From an uncultured Sulfolobales archaeon (GTDB taxonomy: Archaea; Thermoproteota; Thermoprotei_A; Sulfolobales; Acidilobaceae): DNA of 40,813 bases. Below are positions 33,115 through 40,813 of the stretch, in pieces. Numbering within the stretch: the stretch's first letter is position 1; every line of letters begins with the position of its first letter. Both the position numbers and the translations under genes were made by a program. Location: positions 1 through 40,813 of the forward strand of contig CAKZTZ010000017.1 in NCBI GenBank assembly GCA_937921695.1, in the 5' to 3' direction. The notes under the pieces are model-generated. The model was not told the origin of the DNA and ran no database searches. It saw only the letters and a list, made by a program, of their open reading frames with translations.

Positions 33115-34923
33115 ATGGGGGGAATATTCGGCTTCATATGCAACAATAACATGAACGGGTCTATTGTTAGAGAGGGTTTAAAGAGGCTACTCTACAGGGG
33201 GCATGACGGTGTGGGCTTCGCCCTCCTAGATGATAAAGGGGACCTTATAGTGAGGAAGACTGCGGGGCACTTAGATAATGTTGGTGGGAAGCTTGAGTTT
33301 GAAGCGTACGCCTCCAAAGTAATGGTTGGCCATACAAGGTATGCGAGCCGGGGAGTGCCCGCCGACTTTAACAGCCACCCGCTCACGGACTGCGAGGGTA
33401 GAATTGCTGTTGTGAGCGACGGCATAATATACGGCTATGAGGGGATTAGAGAGTCTCTTAGGAGGTCTAAACATAGGTTAGCTTCGACAACAGACACTGA
33501 AGTCTTAGCCCATATAATGGAGGAGCTCCTAGCTAGAGGTGCCGGCTTTCTTGAGGCTACGCTGGAGATAGGTAGGATGATCAGCGGCCTATACTCTGCG
33601 GTTTTCATGGTTGAAGGTTTCGAAGGTTTAACTTTGATATCTAGGGGGCAGCCTATAGCTTTAGGGTTTAGGGGTGACGGCTCCTGTATTTTCGTCTCTA
33701 GCGATATACCGAGTTTGTATGGGTTTGCCGATGAAGCCGTGCTGCTCGAGGATAATGTTGTCGCCTTAGTGAGTAGAGGGGGCTACAGGGTTTTAAGCCT
33801 TGAGACGGGGTTTGAAGTACTAGAGCTTCCTAGGAAGAGGGTTAAGTACCCGGTTGAATTTGTGGGTAAAGGCGGGTTCCCCCATTACATGATAAAGGAG
33901 ATATATGAGGTTCCCGAAGCTCTTGTGAGGACTACGGCGACACTCCTAGATAAATATTTGAGGCTAGCAGCTATGATAATAGCTGGAGCTAGAAACGTCA
34001 TAATTATAGGTAATGGGTCTAGCCTCCACGCTGGGCTAGTGGCTCAATACTATTTCTCTGAAATGGCTGGCCTGAGTGTTAACGTAGCTAGTGCAGCAGA
34101 GTTCCCCTACTATGCTTTGAACAGTGTTTCAACAGGAACAGTGGTCATAGCTATAAGCCAGAGCGGGGAGACTAGTGATGTGATTAGGAGCGTTAAACTA
34201 GCTAAGATGAGGGGGGCTGTGATTATAGGTGTAGTTAACGTTCTAGGCTCGAGGCTAACAATGCACTCAAACGTGTACCTCCCAGTAGGCGCCGGCCCCG
34301 AGGTAGCCGTGCCAGCTACTAAGTCTTTAACATCCACGCTAACAGCCCTCTCAATACTAGCCGGATACACAGGGCTCCACACAGGCAGGTTTAGCGCAGG
34401 CGAACTCTCAAACCTGTACGAGGAGGTGAAGAGCCTAGCTAGGAACATTAAAAACTCCCTGGAGCGCTTAGAGTCTAAAGCCGCGGGAATAGCTGAGAGA
34501 CTATCCTACTGGAATAGCCTCTATGTTACGAGTAGCGGTATAAACTACCCGATAACCTTAGAAGGGGCTTTAAAACTTAAAGAAGCCGCGATGGTTCACG
34601 CTGAGGGGGTCCAGCTGGGGGAGCTAAGGCATGGCCCCATGGTTCTAGTTGGCGAGAAATATCCAGTAATAGTAGTGGAGCCTGTGGAGGAGGAGGCTGT
34701 AGAGCTCTACGAGAAAGTCGTGGGAGAACTGGAAGCTAGAGGGGCGCCGACAGTTAAGATAGGCTTTAGAGCAGGGGGAGACATAGAGGTTCCTAAGACA
34801 TCGCGAACCCTAGCGCCAATAGCTAGCGTAATACCCTTACAGCTAATAGCCTACAAGCTTGGGAGCTTGAAGGGGCTCCCGATAGATACTCCGCCAGGCC
34901 TTGCAAAAGCTGTCACAACCTGA
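33115..34923 (+). CDS. GlmS-like protein (glucosamine-6-phosphate synthase fold) lacking the glutaminase nucleophile
   Basis: 602 residues, full length for GlmS: N-terminal glutaminase-fold domain (1-about 220) and two sugar-isomerase (SIS) domains. GlmS makes glucosamine-6-phosphate from fructose-6-phosphate and glutamine. The SIS half looks functional (GNGSSLHAG, ISQSGETSD, VPATKSLTSTLTA, C-terminal DTPPGLAKAVTT). In the glutaminase half, the nucleophile after Met1, normally Cys in MCGIFG, is Gly (MGGIFG), and the oxyanion-hole Asn of the usual HNGII is Asp (SDGII), while GHTRYAS and STTDTEV are kept. It could therefore use free ammonia, act only as a sugar isomerase, or get ammonia from a partner. 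The metallophosphoesterase gene follows closely. Confidence 0.88.
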   Translation: MGGIFGFICNNNMNGSIVREGLKRLLYRGHDGVGFALLDDKGDLIVRKTAGHLDNVGGKLEFEAYASKVMVGHTRYASRGVPADFNSHPLTDCEGRIAVVSDGIIYGYEGIRESLRRSKHRLASTTDTEVLAHIMEELLARGAGFLEATLEIGRMISGLYSAVFMVEGFEGLTLISRGQPIALGFRGDGSCIFVSSDIPSLYGFADEAVLLEDNVVALVSRGGYRVLSLETGFEVLELPRKRVKYPVEFVGKGGFPHYMIKEIYEVPEALVRTTATLLDKYLRLAAMIIAGARNVIIIGNGSSLHAGLVAQYYFSEMAGLSVNVASAAEFPYYALNSVSTGTVVIAISQSGETSDVIRSVKLAKMRGAVIIGVVNVLGSRLTMHSNVYLPVGAGPEVAVPATKSLTSTLTALSILAGYTGLHTGRFSAGELSNLYEEVKSLARNIKNSLERLESKAAGIAERLSYWNSLYVTSSGINYPITLEGALKLKEAAMVHAEGVQLGELRHGPMVLVGEKYPVIVVEPVEEEAVELYEKVVGELEARGAPTVKIGFRAGGDIEVPKTSRTLAPIASVIPLQLIAYKLGSLKGLPIDTPPGLAKAVTT

Positions 34924-34937
34924 GCGGGGGAGCTGCC

Positions 34938-35657
34938 TTGGGACAAGACTTCATCTATGCTGTTAGCGACGTTCACAGTCCAAAGTTCCTCCAGATTTTC
35001 AGGAGCTCGCTTAAAACCCTAGCGGAGGAGCCCTGCATATTCCTAATGGCTGGGGACATGATAGATAAAGGTAAAGTTGAAATGCTAAAGCCCATAGTGG
35101 GAGACTTGAAGAGCAAGTGGCCTGAAACCCCATTGATCGCAGTGTTTGGGAACGAAGAATACCATGATATTAGGGGGAAGCTTAGAGAAGAGTATCCTGA
35201 AATCTCATGGCTAGATGATGAAACCTTCAAAGTAAACTGTGGAAACTTGAAAATAGCAATAATAGGGACTCAAGGGGCTCTCGACAGGCTAACTAAGTGG
35301 CAAGCTAAGAACATGCCGTGGCTCTTAGAAGAATATCTTAAGAGGCCCGACACTCTGACAAGGCTTATAACAGAGGCGAGAGGAGAAGGCTACACAGTGA
35401 TCCTAGTGTCACACTATGCTTTAACATCTGAGACTTTAAAAGGGGAGGATCCAAGAGCCTGGCCTGAAATGTATTCCAGGAAGATGGAAAAGCTTATTAA
35501 GGAGTTAAAGCCGGACATAGCTATACATGGGCACGCACATAACGGTAAAGCATACACTCTAACAAGCGGAGTCCCTGTATACAACGTGTCAATACCACTA
35601 ACAAAAACTATAACTAGAGTAAAACTGGCAAAAGGACTCCTAGCGTTTACACAGTAA
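34938..35657 (+). CDS. Calcineurin-like metallophosphoesterase
   Basis: 239 residues with the full set of phosphoesterase motifs: AVSDVHS (D-x-H), AGDMIDKG (G-D-x-x-D), FGNEE (G-N-x-x), VSHYA and IHGHAHNG (G-H-x-H). The two-metal site is therefore intact. The substrate cannot be told; small members of this family cut phosphodiesters or phosphomonoesters in the cytoplasm. It starts TTG at 34938, 14 bases after the GlmS-like stop, so the two are co-transcribed. Confidence 0.9.
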   Translation: MGQDFIYAVSDVHSPKFLQIFRSSLKTLAEEPCIFLMAGDMIDKGKVEMLKPIVGDLKSKWPETPLIAVFGNEEYHDIRGKLREEYPEISWLDDETFKVNCGNLKIAIIGTQGALDRLTKWQAKNMPWLLEEYLKRPDTLTRLITEARGEGYTVILVSHYALTSETLKGEDPRAWPEMYSRKMEKLIKELKPDIAIHGHAHNGKAYTLTSGVPVYNVSIPLTKTITRVKLAKGLLAFTQ

Positions 35658-35715
35658 CCTGAACTAACATAGAGTGGGAAGTGACTATTTTAAGGTTATT
35701 AAGCCATAAACTATT

Positions 35716-35853
35716 ATGGGAGTGAATTTGAGGCTAGGCAGGATTATTGGGAGAATCGGACACATATACCCGATTAGGAGGAGGATTGGACACATATACT
35801 CAGCTAAGGAGGTAGTAGTGAAAGTTGGCGGTGAGAGTAAAGTTAAAGATTAA
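35716..35853 (+). CDS. Small basic ORF containing a 10-residue tandem repeat
   Basis: 45 codons from ATG 35716: the product is basic and contains two copies of RIGHIY separated by ten residues (RIGHIYPIRR then RIGHIYSAKE). The 30-base DNA repeat (35752-35781 and 35782-35811) carries an AGGAGG-type ribosome site in each unit. It overlaps the start of the retropepsin-like gene. It may be a leader peptide, or merely a duplicated ribosome-site region of the next gene. Confidence 0.35.
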   Translation: MGVNLRLGRIIGRIGHIYPIRRRIGHIYSAKEVVVKVGGESKVKD

Positions 35854-36250
35854 ATCATTATCCTCAAACATTGAAACAACCACCTCAGCCCTAGTTAACT
35901 CAGGTTTTGAAGCTGAAACACCGCAACTATTAATTCCTAGATCCCTAGCGGTGAAACTCGAACTATGGCCCCCTCCTCCCGAAGCACAACTAGTCGAAGT
36001 GGGTACTGCGGGAGGCCCTGTTAGGAACTATTTAATCCCGGGGGTAGCAGAAGTCTCGGTGGACGCTGGCAACAGGATCGTGGGCCCCGTGAAGTGCGAT
36101 GTGATGGTTTCAAGCCTCGAATATGAGGTTTTAATAAGTGACGTGCTTGGAAGCGAGCTCAACATAGTCATACTCGACTTAAGGGGAAAGTGGAGGTTCT
36201 CAGATGAAGATACAGTTAGGGGGAGCGAGAAGCCGCAATACTGGTTCTAG
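35825..36250 (+). CDS. Retropepsin-like (clan AA) protein with NSG in place of DTG
   Basis: 141 residues. The order of strands and the segment ALVNSGFEAETPQLLIPRSL are those of single-domain retropepsin-like aspartyl proteases (usually A-x-V-D-T/S-G), followed by VEVGTAGGPVRNYLIPGVAE and EYEVLISDVLGSELNIVILD (the ILG/VLG hydrophobic motif near the end of the domain). The catalytic Asp is replaced by Asn. The protein could be an inactive fold used for binding, or active after Asn deamidation, which is not known. TTG 35825 has AAGGAGGT 11 bases upstream. Confidence 0.65.
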   Translation: MAVRVKLKIKSLSSNIETTTSALVNSGFEAETPQLLIPRSLAVKLELWPPPPEAQLVEVGTAGGPVRNYLIPGVAEVSVDAGNRIVGPVKCDVMVSSLEYEVLISDVLGSELNIVILDLRGKWRFSDEDTVRGSEKPQYWF

Positions 36251-36684
36251 CATGTTAATGATTAGAGAGAGTTAGACTCTACCTCCCTCATAAGCTTTAG
36301 AGCGCGTGAAAGAATATAGTGTCGAAGAGCTTCACCTGAGGACTCCTAAACCCCATCCACGCTCCACACACCATCGAGAAGCTCCAAGGATATAGGCGGG
36401 TAATGGCGGCTGCGAATTTAACAACTCTTATAAGGAGCGTTCACGTTTACAAGCATTTATTTAAACCCACACCATCCCCATTATAGCCTATTTATGACTT
36501 CATGTGCCCGACACCTTGAAACTAAATGTGGGCTTCCCCCTCAATTAACATAGCCCATGGGCTCATAGAGGGCTCTATTGACGCTCATTATCAGGGCTGT
36601 CTTACGTGTTTTATAGAGACTCCTATAGGCCCTACACCTTCCTCAAGACCGTCTTAAGTAGAAACTATCACTCAGCCTTAGTTC

Positions 36685-36704
36685 GTTAGCGAGGAAACGC
36701 TAAC
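36685..36704. repeat. 7-base perfect inverted repeat (GTTAGCG-N6-CGCTAAC)
   Basis: Perfect arms with a six-base AGGAAA loop, about 90-110 bases upstream of the surface-protein gene. It could be an operator or RNA hairpin. Confidence 0.45.
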
Positions 36705-36708
36705 AGTC

Positions 36709-36740
36709 AAAGAGTTTTACCTTAGAGTAAAAATCTCTTT
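36709..36740. repeat. 12-base-pair hairpin with a two-base bulge
   Basis: AAAGAGTTTTAC and GTAAAAATCTCTTT pair over 12 bases with a two-base bulge around a six-base loop. It directly follows the previous inverted repeat, 55 bases upstream of ATG 36796. Confidence 0.45.
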
Positions 36741-36795
36741 TCAGCAATCTTAATTCAGGCTTATTAAGTTAACTTGGTATATTAAAGGTTGGGGG

Positions 36796-38109
36796 ATGTT
36801 AATGGCTGCTTTGAACAGTGTAATGACTAGATCTTTTATGCTGTCAATTTTATTATTAGCGGTTTCCCTGAACTACCCTATAGCGATAGCGGCTAGTGAT
36901 CCTGCGTCAATATATTTTCATAGTGTTTTAGAGGTTCCGGTAAATGTTGAGGGGTTGGCTTTAAAAGGTTTTCTTAGGGCGTTTAACTATACCCTACTAA
37001 CTTATCTTGAGGGTTCTCTAACTCGTAACCACACGTTTGAGGGGTCTATAGATTTAAAGTTTAGGAAGGTTGTTGAGAATAATGTTTTGAAAGCTAATTC
37101 AACTCTAGATATGGTAATGGCTAACGTGTCAAGTAAAAATTTAAACTTCACATTAAGTGTGAAGGCATACTGTGAAGCTTATGAAGCTGAAGGGAAGCTA
37201 GTTTCTAAATCCTTGATAGAAGCCAATTACACCGACCGGGGCACACTAGCTAAGACTTTAAAACTTGAGAGTTTAAGGATAAGAATCTCTTCTAACATAT
37301 CATCATCAATATCAAAGAACCTTTCAAGCCTAACAGTTGATAGTGTCGTAGAGCCTAAGAGTGGGAGCCCTCCCATAGATAGGCTGCTGACCTCCATTAT
37401 CGCCAATATTATTAATGAAACCCTTAGAGACGTTAAGGCTGAAATCGAGAAAATACCCGGCGTCACATTCGAGTATAAAGTTAAGATGGACGTAGATAAG
37501 GCTCAAGTACATATAACAATAAGTTTGAGAAGAGAACTCCCAAGCCCCGCCCCCAGCCTAAAACTGGGAGGTGTGGAGAAGGAGGGTGTCGTCAACTTAA
37601 AACTCAAACCTGGGATCGTAGAGTTTAAAGCTAACATCACAACTAAAACCAAAAAGCCCCTTAAAGGGTATTTCGAGAAGTCACTGGAAATAAGCGAGTC
37701 TAAACTCAGGATAAGCTTACTAGTTAATAAAACCCTGAGCAAAGCCTACGGCCTAGAAACAGCGGAAATCTTAGGAAGCATAATGCAGGCAGCCTCAGCA
37801 ATAACAGCCCTCCAAGAACAGTTAACACTATTAACCGCAACAACACAAGGAATACTTAAAGGAATGGAACGAACACTGGCCAACATAGAGAAGGGACTCC
37901 CCACACAATACCAGATCATCACCCCCACTATAACCATAAACCAGACCACGACAGCAACGATGACAGAACAGAAGATACTGGAGACACCTAAAGGGGAGAA
38001 GAGAGAGGAGAACATACCGCTAATCATGACCCTCATAGGCGTCCTCACTCTAGCTGTAATAGCCATAGCGTACCGGCTGCTATCTAGAAAAGCTCTAATG
38101 AGTATGTGA
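36796..38109 (+). CDS. Anchored surface protein 3
   Basis: 437 residues: signal peptide (MLSILLLAVSLNYPIAIAA ends near residue 33), a large outer region of amphipathic strands and helices (about 35-340) with many N-x-S/T sites, a helical stretch (about 318-370, SIMQAASAITALQEQLTLLT), a short Thr-rich linker (TPTITINQTTTATMTEQ) and a membrane anchor (about 410-428, LIMTLIGVLTLAVIAIAY) with a basic tail. It shares the layout, but not the sequence, of the two paralogs at 14712 and 25107. TATA-like GGTATATTA lies only about 20 bases before ATG 36796, so the in-frame ATG at 36802 may be the true leaderless start. Function unknown. Confidence 0.75.
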   Translation: MLMAALNSVMTRSFMLSILLLAVSLNYPIAIAASDPASIYFHSVLEVPVNVEGLALKGFLRAFNYTLLTYLEGSLTRNHTFEGSIDLKFRKVVENNVLKANSTLDMVMANVSSKNLNFTLSVKAYCEAYEAEGKLVSKSLIEANYTDRGTLAKTLKLESLRIRISSNISSSISKNLSSLTVDSVVEPKSGSPPIDRLLTSIIANIINETLRDVKAEIEKIPGVTFEYKVKMDVDKAQVHITISLRRELPSPAPSLKLGGVEKEGVVNLKLKPGIVEFKANITTKTKKPLKGYFEKSLEISESKLRISLLVNKTLSKAYGLETAEILGSIMQAASAITALQEQLTLLTATTQGILKGMERTLANIEKGLPTQYQIITPTITINQTTTATMTEQKILETPKGEKREENIPLIMTLIGVLTLAVIAIAYRLLSRKALMSM

Positions 38110-38302
38110 ACTCTTAAACCATAAAGTCGAAAGATTCTGAAGAGTTCTCTTAAAATAGTGGGTCTTGTTATTGCTAGGACTTATATATTAAAGTGTTATA
38201 GGTTGGATATTAGAGTTTAAAGGATAATTATTTAGCTTATATTAGTACTTTCATAAGTACTTTTAAGGTCTACACTATAGTTATTATATTAATTAGTGAT
38301 CG
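38110..38302. promoter_or_regulatory. AT-rich intergenic region before the first MFS gene
   Basis: 193 bases, markedly AT-rich, with TATA-like ATTATATTAATT close to GTG 38303, plus TTATATATTAAA near 38180. No inverted repeat stands out. Confidence 0.3.
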
Positions 38303-39613
38303 GTGAATCGTTTGAAAGGTTCATCTTTAACTTTAGAGCTAATAGGTGAACTAAAAAGCATAAAGGCGGGAGAAGGCTCTGATAAGGCAGTGTCAGAGAA
38401 TCTTAGGAAATACGTTATTGAGACTACTACGTATAACTTCTCCGTTAACATATCGTCAAACTTAGCTAACGCTCTAGCCATGAGATATTTAGGTTTTGAT
38501 ATTATAAGTTTAGGGGTCTTAACGTCGCTTAGGACTCTCAGTGTGGGTCTTGGAAGCCTCGTGGGGCTTCCTTTAATATATAGGTTTAGGAGTAGGAGGC
38601 TCCTATTGTGGCTTGTTTTCGGGTCTATTAATAGGGTTGGCTGGGCTCTATTGATATTCTCTGTTCTCCTACCTTCCCCCTGGAGTTTTATATACTTGAT
38701 AGTTGTTGTGGCTGTTGTTCAAGTATCTGGTAGTATTGCTGGTTTAGCTTCAGCGGATACCCTCGCTGATATGGTTAAGCCTTCTATAGCTACTAGGTTC
38801 TTCGGGTCTGTAAGCTCCCTGAATAACTTAGCTTCTCTCCTCGCACTTACTCTCACATTGGTTGCATTCAAGTTCTATGATGTTAATGCTGCTTACCGGC
38901 TTTTATACTTTATAGCTTTAATTTCAGCTATCATATCTACTGTAGCCCTAGCTTCCATTAGAGATGAGGGTAGGCCTCGTGGAGACGAAGTTCCCATATG
39001 GGGGATTTCAAGCCTTACAAGCCTTATAAGGAAATATAAGGGTGTAGCTGTTGACAGTATATATTCAAGGAGGTATGTAGCTATAGCGTCGGCTTTCACA
39101 TTTGCAGTCAACATCCCGGGAGCCTTGTGGGACTACTATATAATGGCTGTCCTTAGGGGGGGCGAGACGCTTATAACTTTTAGGAATATAGCATCCTTAT
39201 TATTTAAAGCTTTAGCTTTAAAGCTATGGTCTCCCCTAATTGAAAGATTTGGGGCTAAGAGGGGGCTTATAGTATCCTTGATATCAACAAGCCCTATCCC
39301 TGTAATGTACTCCCACGCTATTGATGTTAAGGACCTTGTGAGCGTCAGCCTCTATAGTAGTATGGCGTGGGCTCCATGGGATATAGCTACAACCCTCTAC
39401 AACTACTACCTAACCCCCGAGGATAAGAGGCCGGCCCTCATATCCTTACAGAATATAACGTCTAACGCTATAGCTTCTATAGCCTCGAGCCTAGGGGCCT
39501 GGATGGCTTCCACAACAGGTATCCCAGCGGTTTTCCTAACATCTACAATGTTAAGATCTGCTGTCGCCGTCACATCTGTAAAAGCTCTCCCAGAACTAAA
39601 ATTAAAAAATTAA
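38303..39613 (+). CDS. Major facilitator superfamily transporter
   Basis: 436 residues with about 10-12 membrane helices after a soluble, charged N-terminal segment (1-40). LSVGLGSLVGLPLIYRFRSRRLL is the loop 2-3 region (degenerate MFS motif A), and the second half repeats the pattern (LWSPLIERFGAKRGLIVSLI). The substrate cannot be inferred. It starts GTG; the TTG three codons later is an alternative. The downstream gene, 34 bases on, is a second MFS protein of a different subfamily. Confidence 0.82.
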   Translation: MNRLKGSSLTLELIGELKSIKAGEGSDKAVSENLRKYVIETTTYNFSVNISSNLANALAMRYLGFDIISLGVLTSLRTLSVGLGSLVGLPLIYRFRSRRLLLWLVFGSINRVGWALLIFSVLLPSPWSFIYLIVVVAVVQVSGSIAGLASADTLADMVKPSIATRFFGSVSSLNNLASLLALTLTLVAFKFYDVNAAYRLLYFIALISAIISTVALASIRDEGRPRGDEVPIWGISSLTSLIRKYKGVAVDSIYSRRYVAIASAFTFAVNIPGALWDYYIMAVLRGGETLITFRNIASLLFKALALKLWSPLIERFGAKRGLIVSLISTSPIPVMYSHAIDVKDLVSVSLYSSMAWAPWDIATTLYNYYLTPEDKRPALISLQNITSNAIASIASSLGAWMASTTGIPAVFLTSTMLRSAVAVTSVKALPELKLKN

Positions 39614-39647
39614 AATAACTATAAGATTGCGTGGAGATGCGGACTAG

Positions 39648-40813
39648 ATGACGTTCCAAAAGATTAGGGTAAACTTGGACAGCGACCTGGCTAAACTAGT
39701 AGTTTTAATGTTCGCCTCCTCATCCTTAGGTGGTGTTACGTGGAGTATCCTAGCCCCTTATCTTAGGTCTCTCGGTTTTACGGCGGCGGAGTATGGGGGG
39801 CTTGGAGCTTTAGGCTTATACTTCTCTCTAGCGGCTACCCTCATTTCCGGCTGGCTTTCAGACAGGGTTGGGTCTAGGGTCTTAATACTCGTGGGAGGGC
39901 TAATGGCCGGGTTAAGCCTAATAATGTTATCCACGGGTTACACATATTTAATATATGCCTCCTTCTGCTTATCGGGCCTCGGCATGGGCACCTCCCATGT
40001 GGCGGGTATAGTTTTAGCTTCAAGGATAGCCTCGAAAAGCCTGGCCCACTCCTTAACATACACCGCAGCCTCCTCAACCCTGGGGGGTGGCTTGGGCACC
40101 TTAATAGGCGGCTGGGTCCCCATTATCCTAGGTTGGCTGACTAGTTTAAGCCTCATTGAAAGCTACAGGGTCGTGTTGTTGACCGCAGGCCTACTCCTGC
40201 CCCTGCCAGCCCTGCTAATATTGCCTAGGGTGAGGGAAGTGGTGGGGGACGGGAGAGGCGGGGGTTCTGGGGGGAAAAGTAGGGCTAGAATGCCGTGGGG
40301 CGTCATAGCGAGGCTACTCCTCATAAACATGATAATAAGCCTTGGAGCCGGCATGTCCATACACATAATAGACTATTATTTCGTGGCGAAGTTTAATGTT
40401 ACAAGCGGGGAGCTCGGCACAGTGATGGGGGCACAGAACATTATAATGGGGATGATGATGCTCCTCATGCCAACACTAAGCTCTAAGGTGGGAGGACCGC
40501 TCAGAGGCTATATTCTAGTAGCTGCTCCAAGCATACCTTTAATAGTGGCTATGACACTCACATCAAGCTACGCTATAGCGGCAACATTATACATAGTGAG
40601 GAGCGTATTAATGAACGTGGCAAACCCCCTATACCAAGCCTTCGAGATGAGCCTCATACCCTCAGAGTATAGGGGGAGAGGAGCGTCACTAATAAGCATA
40701 GCATGGCAAATACCAGCCGGCATAGGAAGATACGCTGGAGGACACATGATGGACTGGCACATTGAAGCACCACTACTAACCACATCAATCCTCTACACCC
40801 TAGCATTCACACT
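39648..40813 (+). CDS. Major facilitator superfamily transporter (partial, runs off the window end)
   Basis: At least 388 codons open to the end of the window. Hydrophobic segments alternate in the MFS 12-helix pattern. YLRSLGFTAAEYGGLGALGL is typical of helix 1-2 and SGWLSDRVGSRVLILVGGLM is a well-preserved motif A (G-x-L-x-D-R-x-G-x-R). In the second half the loop SEYRGRGASLISIAWQIPAG resembles the R-G-x-x-x-S-x-x-x motif of sugar or drug efflux subfamilies. The substrate is unknown. ATG 39648 is the first in-frame start; a TATA-like AACTATAAG lies about 25-30 bases upstream. Confidence 0.85.
   Translation, partial: MTFQKIRVNLDSDLAKLVVLMFASSSLGGVTWSILAPYLRSLGFTAAEYGGLGALGLYFSLAATLISGWLSDRVGSRVLILVGGLMAGLSLIMLSTGYTYLIYASFCLSGLGMGTSHVAGIVLASRIASKSLAHSLTYTAASSTLGGGLGTLIGGWVPIILGWLTSLSLIESYRVVLLTAGLLLPLPALLILPRVREVVGDGRGGGSGGKSRARMPWGVIARLLLINMIISLGAGMSIHIIDYYFVAKFNVTSGELGTVMGAQNIIMGMMMLLMPTLSSKVGGPLRGYILVAAPSIPLIVAMTLTSSYAIAATLYIVRSVLMNVANPLYQAFEMSLIPSEYRGRGASLISIAWQIPAGIGRYAGGHMMDWHIEAPLLTTSILYTLAFT

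Larger units (their letters stand above)
36251..36795. other. 545-base stretch without a convincing gene
   Basis: It contains a short minus-strand protein-like run (SSGEALRHYILSRALKLM, near 36275-36345) closed by stops and without a start, possibly gene debris. A perfect palindrome AGCCCATGGGCT lies at about 36551-36562, followed by ATAGAGGGCTCTAT. Two hairpins follow at 36685-36740. No tRNA or box C/D pattern was found. Confidence 0.4.

Noticed and set aside
39874-40783. Several minus-strand frames of 67-72 codons
   Set aside because: They are shadows of the second MFS transporter, which is open over the whole stretch on the plus strand.
1-40813. CRISPR array or tRNA/rRNA gene
   Set aside because: No regularly spaced direct repeats and no cloverleaf or rRNA-like sequence were seen on either strand; the only regular repeats are the Thr-rich stalks and one 30-base pair.

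Overview
The window reads as a chromosomal segment of a thermophilic archaeon, most likely a crenarchaeote (Thermoproteota). The evidence is an archaellum operon in the crenarchaeal order arlB-X-G-F-H-I-J, archaeal TATA-type promoters often only 20-30 bases from the start codon (leaderless), GGAGGTG-like ribosome sites, frequent GTG/TTG starts in overlapping genes, AGG/AGA arginine codons, a textbook archaeal C/D box sRNA, and a sulfide:quinone oxidoreductase-like gene with its DUF1641 partner. No genus can be named from sequence alone.

Layout. 1-3192 (minus): AT-rich type I restriction-modification island (partial HsdS, HsdM, small winged-helix protein, possible Cys-rich microprotein). 3506-3965: a small membrane-protein gene broken by one stop and one frameshift. 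4310-7939 (minus): CoxG-like protein, Nol1/Nop2/Sun rRNA/tRNA m5C methyltransferase, prolyl-oligopeptidase-family peptidase. 8221-8278: C/D box sRNA. 8430-10308 (minus): unknown protein and M29 aminopeptidase. 10438-12108 (plus): SQR-like flavoprotein and DUF1641 protein. 12179-14409: a probable metal-handling locus, two exported Met/His-rich proteins facing a membrane protein plus winged-helix regulator, with CTCAC-N5-GTGAG operators between the divergent promoters.

14712-26789: the archaellum operon (minus), ending in an extra translationally coupled surface-protein gene, bracketed by two paralogous plus-strand surface proteins (propeller-like head, Thr-rich stalk, C-terminal membrane anchor). 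Between the first paralog and the operon lies a scar made of fragments of two other genes of this window, recording a segmental duplication. 26792-33002 (minus): six-gene MoxR/DUF58/DUF4350/DUF4129 operon. 33115-36250 (plus): GlmS-like protein lacking its glutaminase nucleophile, metallophosphoesterase, tiny repeat-bearing ORF, and a retropepsin-like protein with NSG in place of DTG. 36251-36795: non-coding, with hairpins. 36796-40813 (plus): another anchored surface protein and two MFS transporters, the second cut by the window end.

How it works together: the window is rich in envelope functions (motility filament, anchored surface proteins, a MoxR-type ATPase system likely acting on membrane proteins). 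The least conventional parts are the extra archaellum-operon gene with a Cys-bearing ArlX, the metal-type operator locus, the GlmS with a degenerate glutaminase site, and the duplication scar.
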